From the NCBI GenBank assembly GCA_024695665.1, contig JAILHT010000030.1, positions 1 to 56,164 on the forward strand: a DNA stretch of 56,164 bases, written 5' to 3'. The notes below the pieces were generated by a model. That model was not told the origin of the DNA. It worked only from the letters and a program-made list of their open reading frames with translations, and searched no databases. The stretch comes from Lachnospiraceae bacterium. Its GTDB lineage: Bacteria; Bacillota; Clostridia; Lachnospirales; Lachnospiraceae. Shown here one piece after another: positions 40,527 through 49,029 of the stretch. Position 1 is the stretch's first letter, and every line of letters starts with the position of its first letter. A program made the translations under genes and the position numbers.

Positions 40527-43500
40527 TCATACCGATTCGCAACTCTTATTGATGAGCACCTCACCTGCGTTTTCAAGCACATCTCTTATGACATCTTCAG
40601 GTGTTTCCTTGTCTCTGCTGTTTATGTGCATGGTGTATATAAACTCCGGTATCTTCCTGTCGGGAATAAACTTCATCCTGCTGCCGTAAAGTCCAAGAAA
40701 CTCAGGGATTTTCTCCACTCTGATAGGCGCTTTCTCATAGAGTTTCAGGTGTACCTCATTGTTCTTCTGCGATATGTCCGTAAAATACAATCCGTGCGCT
40801 TTTGCCCTGTACTCCGCTATCCTCATAAGGTTCATGACACTCTTCGGAGGGTCGCCGAACCTGTCTATGAGTTCCTCCGTCATCTCCTCGCGCTCTTCCT
40901 CGTTTTCTATACCGGCAATTCGCTTGTAAGTCTCAAGCTTTGTGCTCTCCACAGTTATATAAGTCGACGGGATATAAGCATCTATCTCAATATCTATAGA
41001 TGTCTCAAAGTAGTCGACATCTGAGGCTTCACCTTTGAGTTTTCTCACCTCATCATTTAACATTTTGCAATAAAGGTCGTAACCTACCGCCTCTATATGT
41101 CCGTGCTGAACCTCGCCCAAAAGACTTCCCGCACCTCTTATCTCGAGGTCTCTCATTGCGATCCTTATTCCGCTTCCAAGCTCCGTGTACTCCTTTATTG
41201 CCGCGAGTCTCTTCTCAGCGACCTCCTTTAACATCTTGTCCCTCTTGTACATCAGGAAGGCGTATGCCGTTCTGCTCGATCTTCCGACACGTCCTCTGAG
41301 CTGATAGAGCTGAGAGAGTCCGAGGTTGTCGGCATCGTGGATTATTATGGTATTGACATTTGAGATATCAAGTCCGGTCTCTATTATCGTTGTTGAGACA
41401 AGGACATCCGTCTCTCCGTTCACAAACGAGTACATGATATTCTCGAGCTCCCTCTCACTCATCTGTCCGTGTGCAAATGCTACATTTGCCTCCGGTACAA
41501 GGGATGCTATTCTCGCCGTCATATCTTCAATCTGTTTTACCCGGTTAAAGACATAGTATACCTGCCCGCCTCTGGCAAGCTCTCTTCCAATAGCCTCCCT
41601 TATCATCTCCTCGTTGTACTCCATGACGTAAGTCTGGATCGGGAGTCTGTCCATAGGCGGTTCCTCGAGCACACTCATATCTCTTATTCCGACCAGACTC
41701 ATATGCAGAGTTCTCGGTATCGGTGTGGCTGTCAGTGTGAGGACATCGACATCGTTTTTTAGTTTTTTTATGGCCTCCTTGTGCCTTACTCCGAAGCGCT
41801 GCTCCTCGTCTATTATAAGAAGCCCAAGATCTTTATAGACAACATCCTTCGACAAAAGCCTGTGGGTTCCTATTACAATATCTGCGGTTCCTTTTTTTAG
41901 TCTTGATATGCTTGCTTTTATCTCGGAAGGCGTTCTGAATCTGCAGAGAAGCTCTATCTGTATCGGATAATCCTTCATCCTCTGGCAAAAGGTGTTGTAA
42001 TGCTGTTCCGCAAGAATCGTTGTCGGCACCAGATATGCCACCTGTTTTCCTTCCTGCGTCGCCTTGAAAGCGGCTCGTATTGCTATCTCTGTCTTTCCGT
42101 ATCCGACATCTCCGCAGATGAGCCTGTCCATTATCTTGGTGCTCTCCATATCTCGCTTTGTGGCCTCTATAGCCTCAGTCTGATCCTCGGTCTCCTCGAA
42201 CGGAAACATCTCCTCAAATTCTTTCTGCCAAACGGTGTCCTCACCGTAGACAAAGCCTTTCATCTCCTGCCTTTTCGCGTAGAGTTCGACAAGATCTTCC
42301 GCAATCTCCTTCACGGCAGACTGAACCCTTGTCTTTGTCTTCACCCAGTCATTTCCGCCGAGACGGTTCAGCTTGATCTTTTTGTTTTCTCCGCCTCCGG
42401 AATACTTTTGCAGCATGTCAAGCTGTGTTGCGAGTATGTATAGATTGCTGCCTTTCGCATACTCAACTTTTATATAATCCTTGACCACATGATCGACTTC
42501 TATCTTTTCTATTCCTTTATATATTCCAAGCCCATGATTCTCGTGTACAACATAGTCACCTATGCTAAGCTCGGAAAAAATGTTGATGTGGTCTCCGTCG
42601 TAATTCTTTTTTCTCTTTTTCTTCTTTTTTTCCTGGCCAAATATATCACTCTCGGATACTATGGCAAAATTGATTCCGGGATACTCGAAGCCTCTTTTTA
42701 GCTTTCCGTAACACACCTGCACCGTTCCGGGTTTTGGAGCTTTTTTTGTCTCCTCTGAGAAAAAGCAGTTCACGCCCTCGTTCATGATGTCGTCCGCAAG
42801 TCGTCTCGCCCTGCTTCTTGAACCTGACATGAGCAAAACCGAATATTTTTGTTTTCCGTAACGCTTAAGATCTTTTATCAGAAGTTCAAAACTGTTGTTG
42901 TATGGATAGATCGACTTCATCTGAACGGAAGTGTTGGACTTTACCTCAAAATCCTTCACCTTCTGCTCCAAAGTCATGAGTATTATCGTTTTTCTTCTTC
43001 CGAGAGCTGCAGCTATCTGCTCGTGCGGTATTAGCGCATCAAGCTGTCCCGGAAGGACATATCCCTTCTCAAGCCTGTGTTTCATGCTCTCATTGAACTC
43101 TGTTTCCGTGGCTGTTCCTCTCTCAACACACCTTTGCGCCTCGTCGAGGAAAAACAAGGTATCCTTGTCCGAAAAAAAGTCCAAAAACGATACCGTCTCG
43201 TCTGTAAAATAAGGAAGATACGCATCCGCGGAGGTCATGTCGGCATTGTCCCTTATCGCATTTGTTATCTCCTCACAGGCGGTCTTCAGTCTGTAGGCCT
43301 CCTCGGTCTTCATATCCTCCCGCATCTTCTTGTAGAGACGATCGGTGTCGGCTTTTATCTTTTTTAATCCCGCCTCTTTCTCATCACCGGTAAGCAGGAT
43401 GTCGCTTGCCGGATAAATCTCTATCTCATCCAAGTTTTCTATAGATCTTTGACTCTCCGCGTCAAAGCTTCTTATCGAATCGACCTCGTCGCCCCAGAAT

Positions 43501-44075
43501 TCTATTCTGTACGGATTGTCCTCGCCGACCGGATAGATGTCCAAGATCCCTCCCCTGACGGAAAACTGTCCGCTGGCCTCAACCTGGTATGCGTTCTCAA
43601 AGCCCATATCGACAAGCTTTATCTTCAGCTCTTCAAGTTCTGTCTCGTCCCCGTTTTTTATTTTTATTCCGGAGCCCAAAAACCTTTCCGGCGTGACATT
43701 TCTGTTCATCAAGGCGTCATAGGTTGTGACAAAGGTATAGCTTTCACCGTCCGCGAGAGCCTTTAGAACCTTTATTCTTGAGTTTGACAATACATTTCCG
43801 TGTATGTCCGCCTGGTAAAACAAAATATCCTTCGCCGGATAATAGAGAACGTTTTTGTCAAACACCTTGTAATCTTCCACAAATTCCTTCGCCCTGACCT
43901 CGTCATATGTCACGACAACACGCATTTTTGCCTTCTCGCCCATAGCATATATAAGGTGGGCTTTTCCCGCATCAATACACCCGGAAACCATATGGATCCC
44001 GGGTTTTTTATTCAGGTTGTCATTAATTTCGTTCAGTCCGACAAGATTGCCTAACAGTTCGGTATATGCATTCAT
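40527..44075 (-). CDS. mfd: Transcription-repair coupling factor
   Basis: Removes stalled RNA polymerase at lesions and recruits UvrA. The 1182-aa protein has the UvrB-like N-terminus (VSGCIDAGKAHLIYAMGE), the CarD-like RNA-polymerase-interaction domain (LSIGDYVVHENHGLGIYKGI), and the translocase motor with GDVGYGKTEIAIRA, the DEEQ box, TATPIPRTL and the GRVGR motif. The TRCF C-terminal domain ends it. Family length is about 1150. It overlaps pth by 4 bp (ATGA). Confidence 0.97.
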   Translation of the reverse strand: MNAYTELLGNLVGLNEINDNLNKKPGIHMVSGCIDAGKAHLIYAMGEKAKMRVVVTYDEVRAKEFVEDYKVFDKNVLYYPAKDILFYQADIHGNVLSNSRIKVLKALADGESYTFVTTYDALMNRNVTPERFLGSGIKIKNGDETELEELKIKLVDMGFENAYQVEASGQFSVRGGILDIYPVGEDNPYRIEFWGDEVDSIRSFDAESQRSIENLDEIEIYPASDILLTGDEKEAGLKKIKADTDRLYKKMREDMKTEEAYRLKTACEEITNAIRDNADMTSADAYLPYFTDETVSFLDFFSDKDTLFFLDEAQRCVERGTATETEFNESMKHRLEKGYVLPGQLDALIPHEQIAAALGRRKTIILMTLEQKVKDFEVKSNTSVQMKSIYPYNNSFELLIKDLKRYGKQKYSVLLMSGSRSRARRLADDIMNEGVNCFFSEETKKAPKPGTVQVCYGKLKRGFEYPGINFAIVSESDIFGQEKKKKKRKKNYDGDHINIFSELSIGDYVVHENHGLGIYKGIEKIEVDHVVKDYIKVEYAKGSNLYILATQLDMLQKYSGGGENKKIKLNRLGGNDWVKTKTRVQSAVKEIAEDLVELYAKRQEMKGFVYGEDTVWQKEFEEMFPFEETEDQTEAIEATKRDMESTKIMDRLICGDVGYGKTEIAIRAAFKATQEGKQVAYLVPTTILAEQHYNTFCQRMKDYPIQIELLCRFRTPSEIKASISRLKKGTADIVIGTHRLLSKDVVYKDLGLLIIDEEQRFGVRHKEAIKKLKNDVDVLTLTATPIPRTLHMSLVGIRDMSVLEEPPMDRLPIQTYVMEYNEEMIREAIGRELARGGQVYYVFNRVKQIEDMTARIASLVPEANVAFAHGQMSERELENIMYSFVNGETDVLVSTTIIETGLDISNVNTIIIHDADNLGLSQLYQLRGRVGRSSRTAYAFLMYKRDKMLKEVAEKRLAAIKEYTELGSGIRIAMRDLEIRGAGSLLGEVQHGHIEAVGYDLYCKMLNDEVRKLKGEASDVDYFETSIDIEIDAYIPSTYITVESTKLETYKRIAGIENEEEREEMTEELIDRFGDPPKSVMNLMRIAEYRAKAHGLYFTDISQKNNEVHLKLYEKAPIRVEKIPEFLGLYGSRMKFIPDRKIPEFIYTMHINSRDKETPEDVIRDVLENAGEVLINKSCESV

Positions 44076-44644
44076 ACTTTCTTCCCGTTAAAATCATTCA
44101 TGGCCTGAGCCACTTCGCCCTTCATACATAGGACTGCCGCTTCTGCGGCATTCTTAGTTGCTTCTTCATAATTCTTTCTGTCGTCCCCGGATATATGTCC
44201 CAAAACATGGTTCACAAGGTCTCCGCCTTCCGGCTTTTCTCCGACTCCGACTCTAACTCTCGCAAACGCATCCGTCCCAAGATTTGCTATTATATTTTTC
44301 AATCCGTTGTGACCTCCGGCAGAACCTTTGCTTCTGACTCTTATATTTCCCGGAGCAAGTGTGATATCGTCGGATATCACCACCATCTCCTCCTCCGGAT
44401 CCACATCGTAGTAATCAACGATCTCTCTGAGGCTCTCGCCGCTCAGATTCATAAATGTCTGAGGTTTTACCAGTATTGTCTTCTCGCCGTCTATCATCCC
44501 TTTTCCGATAACGGCTTTATGTTTTTTTTCGCATACATTGATTCCGTATTTTTCCGCAATGACGTCGATAACGTCAAATCCGGCGTTGTGTCTGGTATTT
44601 TCGTATTTTTTTCCCGGATTACCCAGGCCTGCTATGATGCGCAT
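44072..44644 (-). CDS. pth: Peptidyl-tRNA hydrolase
   Basis: Recycles peptidyl-tRNA dropped from ribosomes. The 190-aa protein has GLGNPGKKYENTRHNAGFDVID with the catalytic His, KPQTFMNLSGES, and the substrate segment GSAGGHNGLKNII. The family is normally about 190 aa. GAGGTTATATAT precedes the ATG. It overlaps mfd, with which it is coupled. Confidence 0.97.
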   Translation of the reverse strand: MRIIAGLGNPGKKYENTRHNAGFDVIDVIAEKYGINVCEKKHKAVIGKGMIDGEKTILVKPQTFMNLSGESLREIVDYYDVDPEEEMVVISDDITLAPGNIRVRSKGSAGGHNGLKNIIANLGTDAFARVRVGVGEKPEGGDLVNHVLGHISGDDRKNYEEATKNAAEAAVLCMKGEVAQAMNDFNGKKV

Positions 44645-44681
44645 ATATATAACCTCAATTCGTATTTCTTCTTAATTTAAA

Positions 44682-44745
44682 GAGCCACCACAGTATATGC
44701 TTTTTTTCTGAACTCTTCAAGTAAAAACACATACTGCAGTGGCTC
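44682..44745 (-). terminator. Long hairpin terminator between spoVG and pth
   Basis: GAGCCACTGCAGTATGTG and its imperfect complement at the other end form a stem of about 23 bp with several G-U pairs, followed on the minus strand by TTTAAATT. It is longer than a usual terminator. The U-run is weak, so it could also be a processing site. Confidence 0.6.
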
Positions 44746-44766
44746 TGTTCGGCCGTTTGTTTTGAT

Positions 44767-45051
44767 TTACTCCTCGGTTGCTGCCGCACTCTCAACCGCC
44801 ATCTCTTCATCGTACTTTTTCAAGATAAGGTCCGATAAGCTGTCTCTGGTCTCCGATTTGATCGGATGGGCAATGTCTTTGTATTCACCTTCAGAGGTCT
44901 TTCTGCTCGGCATTGCGATAAACAATCCTTTTTTTCCCTCTATTATCTTAATATCGTGTACTACAAATTCATCATCAATCGTTATAGAGACTACTGCTTT
45001 CATTTTCCCCTTGTTCTCTACTTTACGAATCCTGATATCATCAATCTTCAT
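44767..45051 (-). CDS. spoVG: SpoVG family regulator
   Basis: 94-aa nucleic-acid-binding regulator starting MKIDDIRIRKV, then MKAVVSITIDDEFVVHDIKIIEGKKGLFIAMPSRKT, the universal core. SpoVG is found in non-sporulating bacteria too, where it regulates RNA or DNA-linked processes, so it says nothing about sporulation here. ATG at 45051 has GGGGGCAA upstream; the longer frame adds an unlikely leader. It is divergent from murC. Confidence 0.96.
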   Translation of the reverse strand: MKIDDIRIRKVENKGKMKAVVSITIDDEFVVHDIKIIEGKKGLFIAMPSRKTSEGEYKDIAHPIKSETRDSLSDLILKKYDEEMAVESAAATEE

Positions 45052-45123
45052 AACATTTTGCCCCCTTTTTGTTATGGTCACGAGTATAACATACTATGTG
45101 TTTTTTCTCAATAATGACTAATC

Positions 45124-45152
45124 TTTTCAAAAGCGTATTTTTGCGCTATAAT
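45124..45152 (+). promoter_or_regulatory. Promoter of murC
   Basis: TTTTCA (45124-45129), 17-bp spacer, perfect TATAAT (45147-45152). It lies 47 bp before murC. Confidence 0.65.
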
Positions 45153-45198
45153 TCCGTAAGATTAAATTCCCGTTTTTTGGGTTAAAGGAGATGTAATA

Positions 45199-46578
45199 AT
45201 GTTTCAGGTAAATTTTGACACACCTGTCCACGTTCATTTTATAGGAATCGGCGGAATAAGCATGAGCGGACTCGCCCAGATAATGCTAAAAGCCGGTTTC
45301 ACCGTTTCAGGCTCGGATGCAAAAGAATCCGCACTCACCAACGAGTTGAAAGCCATGGGCGCAACCATAAACATTCCTCAGGCAGCTTCAAATATCACGC
45401 CGGACATAGATGTTGTCGTATACACGGCAGCAATAAAAGAAGACAATCCGGAATTTGCCGCAGCAAAAAGTGCAGATCTTCCTATGCTCACCCGCTCGCA
45501 GTTTTTGGGTGAGATCATGGACAACTACAAGATTCCTGCCGGCATATCCGGAACTCACGGCAAGACCACAACTACATCGATGATCGCTCAGATTCTTCTA
45601 GAAGCAAATTGCGATCCTACGATATCGGTCGGCGGAATATTGCATTCAATAGGAGGAAACATCCGTGTCGGACAGTCCGATGTTTTCATCACAGAAGCTT
45701 GCGAGTATGCGAACAGCTTTTTGGATTTCAGATCTAAATATGCCATCATATTAAATATAGAAGCGGAGCACCTCGATTTCTTCAAGGATCTTGACGATAT
45801 CAGAAGCTCCTTCAGAAAATTTGCCGCAAACACTTCCGCGGACGGATGCAATATCATAAACGGAGAGATTGAAAACTACAAGGAGATTGTAGAAAACCTC
45901 CCCGCAAGATATATAACCTTCGGACGCTCAGAGGGCTGCGACTACACGGCAAAAGACATAACATACAACGAGAATGCCTGTGCGACATACACTGCGGTGT
46001 GCAAGGGAAACCCTCTTTTTGAAGTCACTCTTTCGGTTCCGGGAGAGCACAATGTGTTAAACTCCCTCTCAGCGATCGCTTACGCAAGGGAACTTGGGCT
46101 TTCCGACGAGGCAATCCTTCGCGGTTTAAAGAATTTCGGCGGTGCGGACAGACGATTCCAGAAAAAAGGAAGCTTTAACGGTGTAAATGTCATCGATGAC
46201 TACGCTCATCATCCTACCGAGATAAAAGCGACCCTAACAGCCGCAAAAAACTATCCTCACAACAGAATCGTATGTGTCTTCCAACCTCACACATATTCGA
46301 GAACAAAGGCTTTCCTTGGCGACTTCGCCGATGTGCTTGGTATGGCTGACATTGTTGTTCTCGCAGATATTTATGCTGCGAGAGAGAAGAACACTTACGG
46401 AATCTACTCAACCGATTTGCTAAAATTGCTAAAAGATAAGGGTGTTGAAGCCTATTATTTCCCTACTTTTGACGAAATAAAAGATTTTTGCAAAAAAAAT
46501 TGTTTGAACGGTGATTTGTTGATAACTATGGGTGCCGGAAACGTTGTTGAAATTGGAGAATCTCTGATTTCCGAGTAA
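45199..46578 (+). CDS. murC: UDP-N-acetylmuramate--L-alanine ligase
   Basis: Attaches L-Ala to UDP-MurNAc. The 459-aa protein starts with the nucleotide fold HFIGIGGISMSGLAQIMLKAG, then the ATP site GISGTHGKTTTTSMIAQIL, CEYANSFLDF, and DDYAHHPTEIKATLTAA. These are classical MurC motifs. AAAGGAGATG precedes the start. The stop is followed after one base by a DnaA box and the terminator. Confidence 0.96.
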   Translation: MFQVNFDTPVHVHFIGIGGISMSGLAQIMLKAGFTVSGSDAKESALTNELKAMGATINIPQAASNITPDIDVVVYTAAIKEDNPEFAAAKSADLPMLTRSQFLGEIMDNYKIPAGISGTHGKTTTTSMIAQILLEANCDPTISVGGILHSIGGNIRVGQSDVFITEACEYANSFLDFRSKYAIILNIEAEHLDFFKDLDDIRSSFRKFAANTSADGCNIINGEIENYKEIVENLPARYITFGRSEGCDYTAKDITYNENACATYTAVCKGNPLFEVTLSVPGEHNVLNSLSAIAYARELGLSDEAILRGLKNFGGADRRFQKKGSFNGVNVIDDYAHHPTEIKATLTAAKNYPHNRIVCVFQPHTYSRTKAFLGDFADVLGMADIVVLADIYAAREKNTYGIYSTDLLKLLKDKGVEAYYFPTFDEIKDFCKKNCLNGDLLITMGAGNVVEIGESLISE

Positions 46579-46579
46579 C

Positions 46580-46710
46580 TTATCCACATTATCCACATTC
46601 GATTGAGGGATACATATTCCACTTCGAATGTGGATTTTTTTTACCGAAAAAACATGGTTTTCCATATGTTATCCACATTATCCACAATTTATCAAAACCG
46701 CTATTCCACA
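46580..46710. promoter_or_regulatory. DnaA-box cluster between murC and dnaD
   Basis: Four perfect consensus boxes TTATCCACA on the plus strand, as two directly abutting pairs: 46580-46588 with 46589-46597, and 46669-46677 with 46678-46686. Weaker matches are TATTCCACA at 46702-46710 and AAATCCACA on the minus strand near 46630-46638. The pairs are 89 bp apart. A likely use is DnaA control of dnaD/dnaI-like transcription or DnaA titration; oriC itself is not supported since dnaA, dnaN and gyrB are not here. Confidence 0.9.
46591..46642 (+). terminator. Terminator of murC, built partly from a DnaA box
   Basis: ATCCACATTCG (46591-46601) and CGAATGTGGAT (46625-46635) form an 11-bp stem with a 23-nt loop, followed by TTTTTTTT. 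The left arm lies inside the second DnaA box. Confidence 0.8.
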
Positions 46711-46732
46711 AGGGTTGCGCCCTCTCGGTATC

Positions 46733-46761
46733 TTCTCAATTAATTTTCGATATGCTATAAT
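46733..46761 (+). promoter_or_regulatory. Promoter of dnaD-like gene
   Basis: TTCTCA (46733-46738), 17-bp spacer, perfect TATAAT (46756-46761) with TGC just before it. The second pair of DnaA boxes ends 46 bp upstream of the -35. Confidence 0.65.
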
Positions 46762-46793
46762 TTCAAACGATTTGAATTGGTAGGTGAAAAATA

Positions 46794-47879
46794 TTGGCTG
46801 GACTGCATTTGTACACAGATAAAGAATCGGGATTCACGAAAGTCTCGAACATTTTTATAGATGAATATATGACTTCTGCCAACGGGGATTATGTCAAAAT
46901 TTATTTGTATCTTCTCCGTTGCATGAATATGTCGGATTGTCACTGCTCCGTAACAGAGATGGCAGACCGTTTCGATTACACGGAGAATGACATCAGACGC
47001 GCTCTCAACTATTGGGAGAAAATGAACCTTATAAAGCTTGAATATGATTCGAACGGCCTCTTGAACGGCATCTGTCTGATCGACAGCTCGAACCTCAAGC
47101 ACAGCACAAAAAAGGCTGACTCTGCCCTCTCGGAAGTAAAAGAGTCCAAAGAGGAGACATCATCCGCCAAAAAGGATTCCTCCTTGAAAAAAGACTACGC
47201 TATCGCAGATCTTGAGAATTTCAAACAGAACTCGGAAGTAGCCACTTTCCTGTTCTGTGCCGAGCAATATATCGGCAAACCTTTGAGTCTCACAGATATA
47301 AGAACTATATATTATTGGTATGACGCGCTCGGTTTTCCTTGCGACGTCATCGAGTATCTCGTTGAGCTGTCTGTAAGCAAAGGAAAAAAGACCTTGCGCT
47401 ACATGGACAAGATTGCTCTGGCGTGGCATGAAAAGGGCGTTCGCACTCTAGATGATGCCAAACGTATATCAAGTTCGGAGAGCAATGCAGCCTTTGCCGT
47501 AATGAGATATCTCGGAATAAACGGAAGAAACTTAATAGACAGTGAGCTCAAACTCATCGACAAGTGGGTAGGCAAGTACGGCTTCACCTTGGATATTGTA
47601 GAGGAAGCCTGCAGAAGAACCGTTTCTGCGACATCCAAACCAAGCTTCGAATACACCGACAGGATACTCACCTCATGGCACGATGAAGGTGTAAAACACT
47701 TTGACGATATAAAAAAAGCCGACGAGACCTTCAAGGCATCCAAAGCAAAAAAAGCCGTAACGACAGCTGCACTCAAGTCTTCGGTTTCTCCACAGACTAA
47801 CCGTTTTAACAACTTTGAGCAGAGAAATTACAATTTCGAGGAACTTGAACAGCTCATATCCTATAACGGAAGAAAGTAG
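46794..47879 (+). CDS. DnaD-domain replication initiation protein with two DnaD C-terminal domains
   Basis: 361-aa primosome-type protein. The N-terminal 100 residues resemble a winged helix (YVKIYLYLLRCMNMSDCHCSVTEMADRFDYTENDIRRAL). Two DnaD C-terminal domains follow, near residues 150-220 and 235-310, each ending with the family motif: YMDKIALAWHEKGV and YTDRILTSWHDEGV. It probably loads or remodels DNA at initiation or restart along with the next gene product. The start is TTG at 46794, with AGGTGA 7 bases upstream; no ATG fits. The tail is rich in Asn and aromatics. Confidence 0.9.
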   Translation: MAGLHLYTDKESGFTKVSNIFIDEYMTSANGDYVKIYLYLLRCMNMSDCHCSVTEMADRFDYTENDIRRALNYWEKMNLIKLEYDSNGLLNGICLIDSSNLKHSTKKADSALSEVKESKEETSSAKKDSSLKKDYAIADLENFKQNSEVATFLFCAEQYIGKPLSLTDIRTIYYWYDALGFPCDVIEYLVELSVSKGKKTLRYMDKIALAWHEKGVRTLDDAKRISSSESNAAFAVMRYLGINGRNLIDSELKLIDKWVGKYGFTLDIVEEACRRTVSATSKPSFEYTDRILTSWHDEGVKHFDDIKKADETFKASKAKKAVTTAALKSSVSPQTNRFNNFEQRNYNFEELEQLISYNGRK

Positions 47880-47891
47880 ACGGGATAACAT

Positions 47892-48887
47892 ATGCCACTG
47901 AGCAATCGACAATATGATGACCTTTTAAGGGAATACAACGAAAAACAGATTCGAAATCAGCATATACTCGAAACCAGAAGGAAAGAAATATATGCGAAGG
48001 TTCCGAGGTTGAAAGAGATAGAGAAAGAGATTTCCTCAACCGCAGTGGAATGCGCCACCAAGATGTTCGACGGCGACGGAAATGCCATCGCTGAACTAAA
48101 GGAACGCGTAGGCGCCCTGAAGGAGGAAAAACTATCAATATATGACAGTTTAAATCTTCCTCATGATTATCTCCAAGCCCCGCCTTACGATTGTCCTGAT
48201 TGTAAGGATACCGGCTATATCGGCAACAAACGGTGTCACTGTTTTATGCAGCGCGCCATCGACATAGTTTATACTCAGTCGAATCTGAAAAATGTACTGG
48301 GTGAGGAGAATTTCGACAACTTCTCCTACGACTTTTATCCGAGGGACGACACAAACGCCACCACCGGATGCTCGTCGTATGACTCAATGCATATATTTGT
48401 AGACAAAGCAAAAGCCTTTATAAAAGACTTTGATACAAAATTTGACAACCTTTTCCTGTACGGAGATACAGGTGTAGGAAAAACGTTCCTTTCCAACTGC
48501 ATAGCGAAAGAACTCTTGGATTCATCACACTCCGTGATATATCTCTCTGCATTTCAGTTGTTTGATATATTCAGAGCCGCGAACTTCAACACCGAGAACA
48601 CAACGGACCTCTCCGAGGCAAATGTTTTGAACTGCGATCTTCTGATTATAGATGACCTCGGGACAGAGCTTTCAAATTCTTTCACCAATTCACAACTCTT
48701 TTTGTGTCTGAATGAAAGAATACTTCACAAAAAGTCGACAATAATATCGACCAATTTGTCCCTAGAGAATTTCTCCAATATATATTCGGAGAGAATACTG
48801 TCGAGAATATCCAGTAATTACACGATGTTCAGGCTGACCGGGGTGGATATACGTATCAGGAAAAAGATAGCAAACAACGCAAAATAG
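47892..48887 (+). CDS. DnaC/DnaI-type helicase loader ATPase
   Basis: 331-aa AAA+ protein. An N-terminal helical part is followed by a zinc-binding segment (CPDCKDTGYIGNKRCHC), then Walker A LYGDTGVGKTFLSNCIA, Walker B LLIIDDLGTE, sensor-1 STIISTNLS and the arginine-finger region YSERILSRI. This is the DnaI type that loads the replicative helicase. It starts 12 bp after the DnaD-like stop. Together they are the helicase-loading pair of Firmicutes, found downstream of DnaA boxes here. Confidence 0.92.
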   Translation: MPLSNRQYDDLLREYNEKQIRNQHILETRRKEIYAKVPRLKEIEKEISSTAVECATKMFDGDGNAIAELKERVGALKEEKLSIYDSLNLPHDYLQAPPYDCPDCKDTGYIGNKRCHCFMQRAIDIVYTQSNLKNVLGEENFDNFSYDFYPRDDTNATTGCSSYDSMHIFVDKAKAFIKDFDTKFDNLFLYGDTGVGKTFLSNCIAKELLDSSHSVIYLSAFQLFDIFRAANFNTENTTDLSEANVLNCDLLIIDDLGTELSNSFTNSQLFLCLNERILHKKSTIISTNLSLENFSNIYSERILSRISSNYTMFRLTGVDIRIRKKIANNAK

Positions 48888-49029
48888 TATGTTAAATATT
48901 AAACAGTTGATTTAATGACAAAATCATGTTTTAATAACATTCGGCAATTTATCGGTTTTAACGGAGCTATCCGTGAACATATATGACAAAGTAAAACAAT
49001 GAGATACTTTAAATGGAGGAAAACCACCC

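Noticed and set aside
46580-46793. Chromosomal origin oriC
   Set aside because: DnaA boxes are present, but dnaA, dnaN, recF, gyrB and rpmH are not nearby; called a DnaA-box cluster only.
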